14,538 nucleotides of DNA from Candidatus Kuenenia stuttgartensis (GTDB lineage: Bacteria > Planctomycetota > Planctomycetia > Isosphaerales > Isosphaeraceae), in assembly GCA_945872325.1 (NCBI GenBank), contig CAMBZY010000023.1, forward strand, positions 1-14,538, given 5' to 3'. Numbering within the stretch: position 1 is the first letter of the stretch; the number at the start of each line of letters is the position of its first letter. The position numbers and the translations under genes are program-made. A model generated the notes under the pieces. The model had not been told where the DNA came from and searched no databases. It saw only the letters and a list, made by a program, of their open reading frames with translations. Positions 1 through 7,437 of the stretch are shown here, piece by piece.

Positions 1-2228
1 CTGATATTGCAATAAAAGCGGCTCAGAAAATCAATCCGGATAAGTTTTCTCCGAATCAGAAGTTTGAATGGGCCTTGTATTTTGCGGAATCACGTGGCAA
101 CATCGCTCAGCAGAAATATGCTCTCGAATCCTGGTTCAAACTCGATCCATATCAACCAGTTCTTCTTTCTAAATATGCCACGTTTGCGACAAATGCTGGA
201 GACGCGTTATTATCTCAAAAGCTAAGAGAACGAAAAGCCGGTATTGATCGTGCATTGGAGTCGTACAATAAATCGATTATGGCTCCGGAACCACCCAGAA
301 CAATCGATGAGTTATTGAAACTTTCACAAACTGCATATTCGTGTGGTCGTCTATTGGAATCAAGTATACTTTGTCGATATATACTGAAACAAAGTCCAAA
401 TCAGGGAGTGGCTTTGGCACTTTTGTCAGAAATTGAGAAATCGGAGAATGATGTCGCGCACTACATCTCGCAGTCATCAAAGCTTTTGTTAGACTGGGTA
501 GGTATTGAAGCTGTTCATGATCCAAAAATGGCTGTGAAAGATTTAAATCCTCCGATACAAATACCAGAATATCGAGACGATTCACAGAAGGCACATCTTG
601 CATTTCAGTTTCGCAATGGTGAGACTGAGATCCGTCAAATGCCGGTAACTTTAAGCAGTGGAGTTGCCCTGATCGACTATGACAAAGATGGTTGGGTCGA
701 CGTTTTCGTCCTCCAGGGAGGAGACTTTCCACATATAGTCGGAAATCCAAAAAATGCGACCGGCGACCGCTTGTTTCGTAATCTTCATAACGGAACTTTT
801 GAAGATGCCACGGAAAAGTCGGGTCTGCCTTTAAATAATACGGGATATGGCCATGGAGTTTCCGTAGGAGATATTAATAATGATGGCTTCAGCGACCTTT
901 TTATCACGCGATATGGATCATACCTTCTCTATGTAAATCAAGGCAATGGCCGTTTTGTCAATGAAACCGATAAATGGGGGCTCGGTGGTCATCGCGACTG
1001 GCCAACCTCATCTGCCTTCGCAGATCTTGACAACGATGGTGACCTGGATTTATATGTCTGTCATTATGTCGTCTGGGATGAGTTAAATCCACGCCTTTGC
1101 CGAAATGGAGAAACCCTGGGATATATGTCCTGCAACCCTACCTCTTGTAAAGCTCGTCCTGACCATTTATTCCGCAACGACAATGGAAAGTTCACAGATA
1201 TCAGTGAATCATCAGGCATCACCAATGCTGATATCGATGGGCGAGGTCTCGGTGTTGTGGCCGCCGACTTTGACGACGATGGATTAACCGACCTTTTTGT
1301 AGCCAACGATAAGTCCGCCAATTTCCTTTTTCATAACAAAGGAAAAATGCATTTTGAAGAAGTCGCCCAGATTTCCGGAGTCGCCGGTAGTGCGGAAGGC
1401 AGTTATCAGGCTGGAATGGGTGTCGCATGCGGCGATTATGATCAAGATGGTCGAATGGATTTAGCCGTAACCAATTATTATGGTGAATCCACCACACTTT
1501 ATCAGAACCTCGGTGGACTTGTTTTTGCAGATCGAACTGCCTCCTCAGGCCTGGCATCCGCATCGCGTCTCAGGCTCGGTTTCGGAATTGCGTTTACAGA
1601 TACCAATAATGATGGTTTTCTTGACCTTTTTACAGCGAATGGGCATACCGATAATATGGGCGACGTGCCATACCGAATGCCTGCCCAGATTCTGCTTGGG
1701 CAGAAGAATGGCCGATGGCTTGACACGACAGACAAAATCGGTGAACCACTTTCCATTCCGCATTTAGGGCGAGGTCTTGCCGTCGGCGACATCGACAATG
1801 ATGGACTCGTAGATACAATACTCTTACCCTTAAATGAGCCTTTGGTATATTTCAAGAATACAACTCAAAACAAGAATCACTGGATGAACATCACTCTAAT
1901 CGGTACGAAATCGAATCGTGATGGAGTTGGGAGTAGGATTCGATTAAAGTTTGGCACTAGAACTCAATTTGCAGATCGAATTGGAGGCGGCAGTTATCAA
2001 TCAGCAAACGACCAGCGAATCCATTTTGGATTTCAAAAAGATCAAAAACCAGATTTTCTGGAAATTCGATGGCCGTCAGGTGGACTGGATCGAATCGAGA
2101 ATCCACCTTATGATATGGAAATCAAAGTGACTGAAGGATCGGGAAAAGCCGAACAGATTGAACGATCAGGACACCAGAAGCCAGATTCACCAAGTCATAC
2201 AACCACTGACAGGAGCAATGCGAAATGA
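1..2228 (+). CDS. TPR / FG-GAP (VCBS) repeat / ASPIC-UnbV protein, CRTAC1-like, 5' end cut by window edge
   Basis: The reading frame is open to the left edge (first full codon at 3). The residues before the first TTG (75), such as AIKAAQKINPDKFSPNQKFE, continue the helical TPR pattern, so that TTG is not the start. About 185 residues of TPR-like helices come first. Seven calcium-loop motifs of the DxDxDG...D kind follow (codons at 675, 870, 1023, 1266, 1434, 1599 and 1788, e.g. DLDNDGDLD), giving a predicted integrin-alpha/FG-GAP type beta-propeller. An ASPIC/UnbV domain lies at about 1878-2132 (HWMNITLIGTKSNRDGVGSR, then WPSG). A cluster of cysteines (LCRNGETLGYMSCNPTSC) sits between propeller blades. 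Family members are usually secreted or surface proteins and the function is unknown; calcium binding is inferred. The hydrophilic tail after 2135 looks disordered. The last codons overlap the next gene by 4 bases, so the two are probably cotranslated. Confidence 0.9.
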   Translation, partial: DIAIKAAQKINPDKFSPNQKFEWALYFAESRGNIAQQKYALESWFKLDPYQPVLLSKYATFATNAGDALLSQKLRERKAGIDRALESYNKSIMAPEPPRTIDELLKLSQTAYSCGRLLESSILCRYILKQSPNQGVALALLSEIEKSENDVAHYISQSSKLLLDWVGIEAVHDPKMAVKDLNPPIQIPEYRDDSQKAHLAFQFRNGETEIRQMPVTLSSGVALIDYDKDGWVDVFVLQGGDFPHIVGNPKNATGDRLFRNLHNGTFEDATEKSGLPLNNTGYGHGVSVGDINNDGFSDLFITRYGSYLLYVNQGNGRFVNETDKWGLGGHRDWPTSSAFADLDNDGDLDLYVCHYVVWDELNPRLCRNGETLGYMSCNPTSCKARPDHLFRNDNGKFTDISESSGITNADIDGRGLGVVAADFDDDGLTDLFVANDKSANFLFHNKGKMHFEEVAQISGVAGSAEGSYQAGMGVACGDYDQDGRMDLAVTNYYGESTTLYQNLGGLVFADRTASSGLASASRLRLGFGIAFTDTNNDGFLDLFTANGHTDNMGDVPYRMPAQILLGQKNGRWLDTTDKIGEPLSIPHLGRGLAVGDIDNDGLVDTILLPLNEPLVYFKNTTQNKNHWMNITLIGTKSNRDGVGSRIRLKFGTRTQFADRIGGGSYQSANDQRIHFGFQKDQKPDFLEIRWPSGGLDRIENPPYDMEIKVTEGSGKAEQIERSGHQKPDSPSHTTTDRSNAK
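2211..2228 (+). promoter_or_regulatory. Shine-Dalgarno and ATGA stop/start overlap
   Basis: AGGAG at 2211-2215 lies 9 bases before the ATG at 2225, and the ATG overlaps the TGA of the preceding gene (2226-2228). This fixes the start of the solute-binding protein gene and points to translational coupling. The 9-mer CAGGAGCAA here (2210-2218) is repeated exactly at the next gene junction (3312-3320). Confidence 0.75.
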
Positions 2229-3328
2229 ATACGAAACCGACTTTGACAGGCATTATCACAGGATACGGCACCAAGTTGCTGATTTTATTGACCTTGATGT
2301 CAACTCTGATTGTCGGATGCGGTGGTCAAAACGAAAGCAGCTCAGAAATCGCCCCAACCGCGACTGCAAAACCAGCCAGTCCTACAAAAACTTCGAATGA
2401 ATCCGTTAAGGCAAAAGTGGCAAAGATTGCCATCATTCGACTCAGTAACCCTGATTTCGGCAGCGAAGCGTTGAACAAAGATATTGAAGCTGGTATCAAA
2501 CAATCCATGACTCCACATCTTAAATATGTGATCATGGATTATGATGCGAAAGGTGATTTAACTGCGATCTCAAATCTGATTGACAAGTCACTCTCTAATG
2601 GGGCTGACGTGGTTGTGACATTACTTGATACCACAACAGATATATTAGTTCGCAAAAAGATTCAAAAGCCAGTGGTATTTGCCATGGCTAACCAGCCAAT
2701 TGCGATGGGACTTGGCAAGACTGATACTGTCCATGAGCCGAATATCACAGGAGCTTACTTGCCTCATCACTTGACTCTGACAGTCGAAATTGCACGTGGA
2801 AGCCTTCCAAAGGCAACCAAGATGGCGATTCTTTTTGATCCAACCAATTCTTTGAGTGTCATTCATAAAGATGCCTTTCTAAAATGCAAATGGGCCGATG
2901 TAGAATCTGTTGTGACAGAATATCAACAGAATCAGGACTGGCCAAAACTGATGAAAGCCTTGAAATCCAAGGATGTATCAGCAGTTTTGCTTACAAACGG
3001 ACTGGGATCTCAATCTCAGGTCGTGATCTCTGAAGCAGAAAAGGTGAAATTGCCAGTTTTCGGAACATTAAGCAAACAAGCAGAGCAAGGCGCCATTTTC
3101 ACAAGAGAACCAGGGCTTCGATGGACTGGATTTGAAGTGGGACGACGTCTGGGACGCATCATCAATGGCGAAGAAGCCGGCAAGATCCCATTTGTCGAGG
3201 GCGACCATTATGTCACAGTCGTCAACACGGAAGCTGCAAAACGAATCGGTGTCACCATTCTTCCAGCAATTATGCGAGACATTAAAGATGTTGGTGGCAA
3301 ATCGTTTGTGGCAGGAGCAAAACAGTGA
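2225..3328 (+). CDS. ABC transporter solute-binding lipoprotein (ABC_sub_bind / TrpX-like family)
   Basis: 367 residues. Residues 1-31 form a lipoprotein signal: a basic, slightly long n-region, a hydrophobic stretch LLILLTLMSTLIV, and the lipobox IVGC with acylated Cys32. A Ser/Thr/Pro-rich linker runs to about residue 62. The two-lobed periplasmic binding fold follows. It starts with KIAIIRLSNPDF, which matches the opening strand of this family. Other family-like segments are FAMANQPIAMGL with NITGAYLP (about 152-180), PVFGTLSKQAEQGAIFTREP (about 277-296), a YxxG-type helix as FEVGRRLGRIINGE, IPF, and VNTEAAKRIGVTILPAI near the end. Family members bind small solutes such as aromatic amino acids for ABC uptake; the ligand here is unknown. 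No permease or ATPase gene lies beside it, so it may work with a distant transporter or as a sensor. It is sandwiched by 4-base overlaps between two propeller proteins, which is unusual company. Confidence 0.85.
   Translation: MNTKPTLTGIITGYGTKLLILLTLMSTLIVGCGGQNESSSEIAPTATAKPASPTKTSNESVKAKVAKIAIIRLSNPDFGSEALNKDIEAGIKQSMTPHLKYVIMDYDAKGDLTAISNLIDKSLSNGADVVVTLLDTTTDILVRKKIQKPVVFAMANQPIAMGLGKTDTVHEPNITGAYLPHHLTLTVEIARGSLPKATKMAILFDPTNSLSVIHKDAFLKCKWADVESVVTEYQQNQDWPKLMKALKSKDVSAVLLTNGLGSQSQVVISEAEKVKLPVFGTLSKQAEQGAIFTREPGLRWTGFEVGRRLGRIINGEEAGKIPFVEGDHYVTVVNTEAAKRIGVTILPAIMRDIKDVGGKSFVAGAKQ
3313..3328 (+). promoter_or_regulatory. Shine-Dalgarno and GTGA stop/start overlap
   Basis: AGGAG at 3313-3317 is 7 bases before a GTG start at 3325 that overlaps the TGA (3326-3328) of the solute-binding gene. 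The good spacing supports GTG as the real start. The coupling architecture repeats that of the previous junction. Confidence 0.75.
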
Positions 3329-5637
3329 GTGTTCCTAAACGCAAAAGTTACTCAACAATCATTGCATTAGGCGTACTTATGTGCGCCATATCTGCTTTTT
3401 TATTGAGTTCGAGCAACATATTTTCAACGAAATTGGATCGTCCGGTAAAATCGACCACTGAAAGGTCTCAACGATCAGACTCCCGAGTCCCTTTAATTTC
3501 CGAACAGTTTGTCGATGATAGTGGGTATGGAATTGCATTTCCGTATACCCCAGAGATTCTCGACCGTACCAACCTTGACTTGTGTTATAAATCCGCCCAT
3601 GATCGGTATTCAAAAGGAAAGAGCGAAATTCAATCGCAGTTGGAAACGCTTGAGAATCAGCAGATAAAGCCTGTGGATTTCGATGAAAGGCGATCAATTC
3701 TCATATTGTTTATGGGGCTTCTAGAAATGTATGAAGGACATTTTCAGGAAGCAGACAAACTGTTTCTTAAAGCCGACGAAGAAAACGCTGATATCCCCCG
3801 AGAATTCCGCGCAAATTTGATCGCACTCAGGGGCATATCTGCCCTGAGAACTGGCGAACAAGAGAATTGTGTCGCATGTGTTGGGGCATCCACATGCATT
3901 TATCCACTCGTAAATGAAGCTGTTCACCAGAATCAGAATGGATCCAGATCAGCGATTCAGTTTTTTCAGGATTACTTGAAATTAAGGCCAGAAGATGTCG
4001 GTGTGAAATGGCTGGAACATGTCGCAAGATTAACCATAGGTGAAAAAACCTCCGCTCATAATCATTTGATTTCTCTCGATTCAAGTTGGAATATAGACCC
4101 AATCCATACAAAAACAAAATTATTTCTCAATACAACACAAGAGACCGGTGTAGGTATTCGTGGACCAAATATGCTCGGCGGGAGCATTTGGGACGACTTT
4201 AATGGCGATAATCGGCCTGATCTTTTCATTACATCTGGTGACTGGAACCGTGGTGCCTCCCTATTTATCCAGAAAGCCGATAGAACTTATGATGACATTG
4301 GAGACAAATCCGATTTAAACCATCAACGCATGGCCGTGAATACATCATCAGCTGATTACGATAACGATGGTGATTTAGATGCACTTTTATTAAGAGGCGG
4401 TTGGGAAACACCTTATCGGCTCACACTACTTCAAAACAAGGGTGATGGGTCATTTGATGATGTCACTGTAAATGCAGGCCTAAGCGAGCCAATTGCAACA
4501 CAGTCCGCAACCTGGGGCGATTATGACCTGGATGGCGATCTCGATTTATACGTCGCTGGTGAATATCATGACAGAAATTCAACCGCTTTGAATCATAACA
4601 GACTCTATCGCAACAATGGTGATGGGACTTTCGTAGATGTTGCAGAAAAAGCCGGCGTGATCAATCAGGCATGGGCCAAAGGTGTCGTTTTTGGCGACTA
4701 TAACAACGACGGCAAGCCTGATTTATACGTGAGTAATATGAATGGATTCAATCGACTCTATAAGAATCTTGGTGATGGGACTTTCAAGGATGTTGCACCT
4801 GAACTGAATTTAATTGAGCCTATTCGAAGTTTTTCATGCTGGTTCTGGGATTACGACAATGACGGCCTACAAGACCTTTTTGTTGCAGGTTTTGGTGCGA
4901 GCTTACAGGAAATGGTCATGGACATGTCGGGAAAGAATCCGGAGAAAGCTGAACGACCCAGACTTTATCGGAATGTTGGTGAAAAAGGCTTTGTGGATGT
5001 CACTGATCAGGCTGGTTTAAATTTTGTGACATTACCGATGGGATCAAACTTTGCGGATTATGACAACGACGGAAACCTTGATTTTTATCTGGCAACAGGT
5101 CGACCACCTTATTCCATACTTATTCCAAACCGGATGTTCAGAAATGTCAACGGCCAGAAGTTTCAGGATACAACCGTGGAAACTGGAACAGGACATTTAC
5201 AAAAGGGGCATGGTGTCTCATTTGCAGATGGCGATTCTGATGGGGATCTTGACTTATTTGTCCAGACTGGTGGCCAAACACCAGCAGATAAATCTCATAA
5301 TGTCTTTTTTGAAAATCAGAGTTCTGGCAAACACTGGCTAAAACTCAAACTCGAAGGTACAAAGTCAAATCGATCTGCGATCGGCACAAAGGTTGAAGCA
5401 AGTTATCATCTACCAGATGGAAGCCTTCGTAATATATGTCGTGTTGTAAGTTCAGGATCAAGTTTTGGTGGTAATAGCCTGATCGTTCATATAGGACTTG
5501 ATCTCTCTATGATGGTTGAAGACCTTAAAATCACCTGGCCAAGCGGAATTATTGAGTCGTATTCACAAATCAAGGCTGACGAGTTCTTCCATGTCAAGGA
5601 AGGAACTCTCAGACTTAACAAAGTCCTCATGAAATAG
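3325..5637 (+). CDS. Membrane-anchored TPR / Cys-motif / FG-GAP / ASPIC-UnbV protein, CRTAC1-like
   Basis: 770 residues with a GTG start. Residues 11-30 are a hydrophobic signal anchor or signal peptide after a basic n-region (KRK), so the rest is predicted outside the cytoplasm. Residues about 85-250 are helical and TPR-like and contain ENCVACVGASTC (Cys182, 185, 191) followed by GSRSAIQFF and a PEDVGVKWL segment, an arrangement I associate with one branch of bacterial CRTAC1-like proteins. Seven calcium-loop motifs follow at about 289-300, 344-352, 399-407, 458-466, 509-517, 578-586 and 635-643 (e.g. DYDNDGDLD), making a predicted beta-propeller. An ASPIC/UnbV domain covers about 669-756 (HWLKLKLEGTKSNR, WPSG). 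In that domain the usual S..D.R-type segment is replaced by SSFGGNSLIVHIGL. It is the last gene of the coupled three-gene unit and faces the convergent sulfatase gene 40 bases away. Biochemical role unknown. Confidence 0.9.
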   Translation: MSVPKRKSYSTIIALGVLMCAISAFLLSSSNIFSTKLDRPVKSTTERSQRSDSRVPLISEQFVDDSGYGIAFPYTPEILDRTNLDLCYKSAHDRYSKGKSEIQSQLETLENQQIKPVDFDERRSILILFMGLLEMYEGHFQEADKLFLKADEENADIPREFRANLIALRGISALRTGEQENCVACVGASTCIYPLVNEAVHQNQNGSRSAIQFFQDYLKLRPEDVGVKWLEHVARLTIGEKTSAHNHLISLDSSWNIDPIHTKTKLFLNTTQETGVGIRGPNMLGGSIWDDFNGDNRPDLFITSGDWNRGASLFIQKADRTYDDIGDKSDLNHQRMAVNTSSADYDNDGDLDALLLRGGWETPYRLTLLQNKGDGSFDDVTVNAGLSEPIATQSATWGDYDLDGDLDLYVAGEYHDRNSTALNHNRLYRNNGDGTFVDVAEKAGVINQAWAKGVVFGDYNNDGKPDLYVSNMNGFNRLYKNLGDGTFKDVAPELNLIEPIRSFSCWFWDYDNDGLQDLFVAGFGASLQEMVMDMSGKNPEKAERPRLYRNVGEKGFVDVTDQAGLNFVTLPMGSNFADYDNDGNLDFYLATGRPPYSILIPNRMFRNVNGQKFQDTTVETGTGHLQKGHGVSFADGDSDGDLDLFVQTGGQTPADKSHNVFFENQSSGKHWLKLKLEGTKSNRSAIGTKVEASYHLPDGSLRNICRVVSSGSSFGGNSLIVHIGLDLSMMVEDLKITWPSGIIESYSQIKADEFFHVKEGTLRLNKVLMK
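5581..5608 (+). other. Inverted repeat near the 3' end of the operon
   Basis: GAGTTCTTCC (5581-5590) can pair with GGAAGGAACTC (5598-5608) around a 7-base loop, with one bulged G. It lies inside the coding end, 26 bases before the TAG stop. There is no downstream T-run, so it is not a standard intrinsic terminator. It could be a 3'-end stabilising structure or chance. Confidence 0.3.
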
Positions 5638-5677
5638 TCATCCACACGACTAAATTATTCATTTTGGCATTCTGGCG

Positions 5678-7213
5678 TTAGTGATTATCCAATACAGGGA
5701 ATGGAAACACCGGGTTATATTGATGCTCGCTTTTCATGATTTTTTCCAACTTGCTCATCATTTCAGGATTCCGGTCCGCCACATTTTCAGACTCTGAAGG
5801 ATCTTTTTCGAGATCATAGAGTTCTGTTTTCATAGTATTTGCCGTCACCTGAATCCGTTTTACTGCATTTGGATTCGATCTTTCACGCCGAATAAGATTT
5901 TGGCGAACAGCCTTCCATTTTCCTGACCAGACAGCTTGCTGTCCTCCATACCCTGGAAATTCCCTGTATAAGAACGGGCGAGGTAATTGAGATTGTCCCA
6001 ATAATATATTCGAGAAGTCGATGCCATCAATCCCACTGGGAATTTCCATTTTTAAACCCGCAAGAGTCAATAGAGTTGGTAACCAGTCTTCGAACCCGGT
6101 CATGTGTGCTGAAGTGGTATTTTGAGGAACTTTTTTTGGCAATTTCACGATCGTTGGAACACGCACTCCGCCTTCATATAGCGAGCCTTTTCTGCCTCTT
6201 AGATCACGTGCCGATTGAAAAAAGTCTGTATCTGTTCCACCAAGCCTATCATAAAGTGGACCATTATCTGACGTAAAAACAACGATCGTATTATGGGTCA
6301 GACCAAGTGATTCGATCTTATCCAGAATTCGACCAATGGACGTATCCATGCGAGTGACCATAGCAGCATAAGTCGCGTGAGGGCTATAGTTTGGCAAATA
6401 TCCACGCGATCCGTCATAGGGCGAATCCTGAAGTTTTCCCTGATATTCACCAAGTGAATCACCAGGTACCTGAAGAGCAAGGTGTGGGACAATTGTTGGA
6501 TAATAAAGAAAAAACGGCCTGTCGCGATTTTGCTCGATAAATTTCAGCGATTCATCCGTAATCAAGTCCATTCCATAATTTAGTCCTGAATATCTTTTAA
6601 AGTTGTCCGGATTATTCAAGTCAGCCCCTGCTTTCATTTTTTGGTGTGCCGGAAAATCTGGGTTTTTAATCTCGACTTTTAGATCATTATCCCACAGATA
6701 TGTCGGGTAATTGTTATGTGCTTTGGCTTGACAATTGTATCCAAAGAATCTGTCAAACCCTTGCTTGACTGGCCTCCCATCGGTATCTGGAGCACCTAGC
6801 CCCCACTTGCCAAACCCACCTGTTGCATATCCATTCTCATGAAGAATCCGAGCCAGATTTCGCGTTCCAGGCTTGAGTGGGAATTGCCCTTCCGGCTTCA
6901 TTTCGCGATTATCCCTGATTTGTGCATGGCCAGGATGGAGGCCTGTCATCAGCACACATCGACTCGGAGCACAGACTGCATTTCCACTGTAATGCCGAGT
7001 CAATTTCATTCCTTGGCCGGCGAGTTTATCCAGCGTCGGTGTTTTAATCTTTGTCTGCCCAAATGGTCCAATATCACCGTATCCGAGGTCGTCGGCAATC
7101 AGGAATACGATATTAAGAGGGCGTTCACCATCTGTCTTTTGTGTTGCTGATGCAACACATGCGAAACTCAATACCATAATGAAAAGGCACGTCGTTTTTC
7201 GAACCATATTCAT
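5678..7213 (-). CDS. Secreted type I sulfatase (arylsulfatase family, alkaline phosphatase superfamily)
   Basis: The enzyme hydrolyses sulfate esters, probably on glycans, outside the cytoplasm. The start is set at ATG 7213, giving 511 residues. It follows AAGGAGAGGG (7230-7221) and opens directly into a signal peptide (MNMVRKTTCLFIMVLSFACV, cleavage near ASA). A longer frame from 7285 is possible but has no such signal. Key residues in this numbering: the Asp pair at 41-42 (IADDLGYGD) for calcium; the signature CAPSR at 81-85, where Cys81 would become formylglycine; GKWGLG with Lys136; His244 in PHLAL; SDNG with Asp316/Asn317; and Lys342 in GRKGSLYEGG. All catalytic positions look intact. 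The C-terminal part has the usual ELYDLEKDPSE segment. Substrate cannot be told from sequence. It is divergent from the PSCyt/DUF1501 pair. The formylglycine-generating enzyme needed for Cys81 is not in the window. Confidence 0.92.
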   Translation of the reverse strand: MNMVRKTTCLFIMVLSFACVASATQKTDGERPLNIVFLIADDLGYGDIGPFGQTKIKTPTLDKLAGQGMKLTRHYSGNAVCAPSRCVLMTGLHPGHAQIRDNREMKPEGQFPLKPGTRNLARILHENGYATGGFGKWGLGAPDTDGRPVKQGFDRFFGYNCQAKAHNNYPTYLWDNDLKVEIKNPDFPAHQKMKAGADLNNPDNFKRYSGLNYGMDLITDESLKFIEQNRDRPFFLYYPTIVPHLALQVPGDSLGEYQGKLQDSPYDGSRGYLPNYSPHATYAAMVTRMDTSIGRILDKIESLGLTHNTIVVFTSDNGPLYDRLGGTDTDFFQSARDLRGRKGSLYEGGVRVPTIVKLPKKVPQNTTSAHMTGFEDWLPTLLTLAGLKMEIPSGIDGIDFSNILLGQSQLPRPFLYREFPGYGGQQAVWSGKWKAVRQNLIRRERSNPNAVKRIQVTANTMKTELYDLEKDPSESENVADRNPEMMSKLEKIMKSEHQYNPVFPFPVLDNH

Positions 7214-7220
7214 ATCTGAT

Positions 7221-7230
7221 CCCTCTCCTT
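7221..7230 (-). promoter_or_regulatory. Ribosome binding site that decides the sulfatase start
   Basis: Read on the - strand, AAGGAGAGGG lies about 8-11 bases before the ATG at 7213. No comparable site precedes the upstream in-frame ATG at 7285. This, together with the signal peptide beginning at 7213, favours the shorter protein. Confidence 0.7.
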
Positions 7231-7283
7231 GATCCACCTTGAGTCGGAAGCTCGAACGAGCTCTTGAAGTGTTCATGCTTGAC

Positions 7284-7313
7284 ATTACAAATACCAGATT
7301 TTCTAAGTCACAA
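7284..7313 (-). promoter_or_regulatory. Candidate sigma70-type promoter for the sulfatase gene
   Basis: On the - strand, TTGTGA (7313-7308) and TGTAAT (7289-7284) are separated by 18 bases. This would start transcription near 7277 and leave a leader of about 60 bases before the ATG at 7213. The -10 element overlaps the alternative ATG at 7285, which again argues against that start. Motif matching by eye only, in a phylum whose promoters are poorly defined. Confidence 0.3.
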
Positions 7314-7358
7314 CCAGTCCTTCGTTTTGCAATCAGATAAATTGGTTAAAGAACTCTG

Positions 7359-7388
7359 TTGTTTTTTGCCGGAAAGTGGTAGGATAAT
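7359..7388 (+). promoter_or_regulatory. Candidate sigma70-type promoter for the PSCyt/DUF1501 pair
   Basis: TTGTTT (7359-7364) and GATAAT (7383-7388) are 18 bases apart. The -10 matches the consensus at five of six positions, but the -35 matches only in TTG. The predicted leader before the ATG at 7438 would be about 40 bases. Confidence 0.3.
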
Positions 7389-7437
7389 TTATCACACTCC
7401 TCTCTCCTCTATCTAGAATTCGAAGCGGGACTCTCCC

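Larger units (their letters stand above)
7214..7437. promoter_or_regulatory. Divergent intergenic region between sulfatase and PSCyt genes
   Basis: This 224-base AT-rich stretch is the largest non-coding gap in the window and must hold the control regions for both directions. Near the + strand gene there is a pyrimidine-rich run (about 7396-7413) and no clear Shine-Dalgarno sequence. I see no riboswitch, RNA gene or long inverted repeat. Confidence 0.6.

Noticed and set aside
75..77. TTG as the start of the first gene
   Set aside because: The frame is open upstream to the window edge and the upstream residues continue the TPR pattern, so the gene begins before the window.
277..750. Long antisense reading frame opposite the first gene
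   Set aside because: It lies wholly opposite a well-supported coding region, has no ribosome site or recognisable domain, and its composition is that of a shadow frame.
1219..1855. Overlapping antisense frames in the propeller region
   Set aside because: Repeated Asp/Gly codons on the coding strand leave the opposite strand free of stops; no family features are seen.
3868..3882. Heme c site in ENCVACV of the middle propeller protein
   Set aside because: The motif lacks the histidine after the second cysteine, so it is not CxxCH.
7214..7285. N-terminal extension of the sulfatase from ATG 7285
   Set aside because: It would bury the signal peptide, has no ribosome site, and overlaps a candidate -10 element; AAGGAGAGGG sits before the ATG at 7213.
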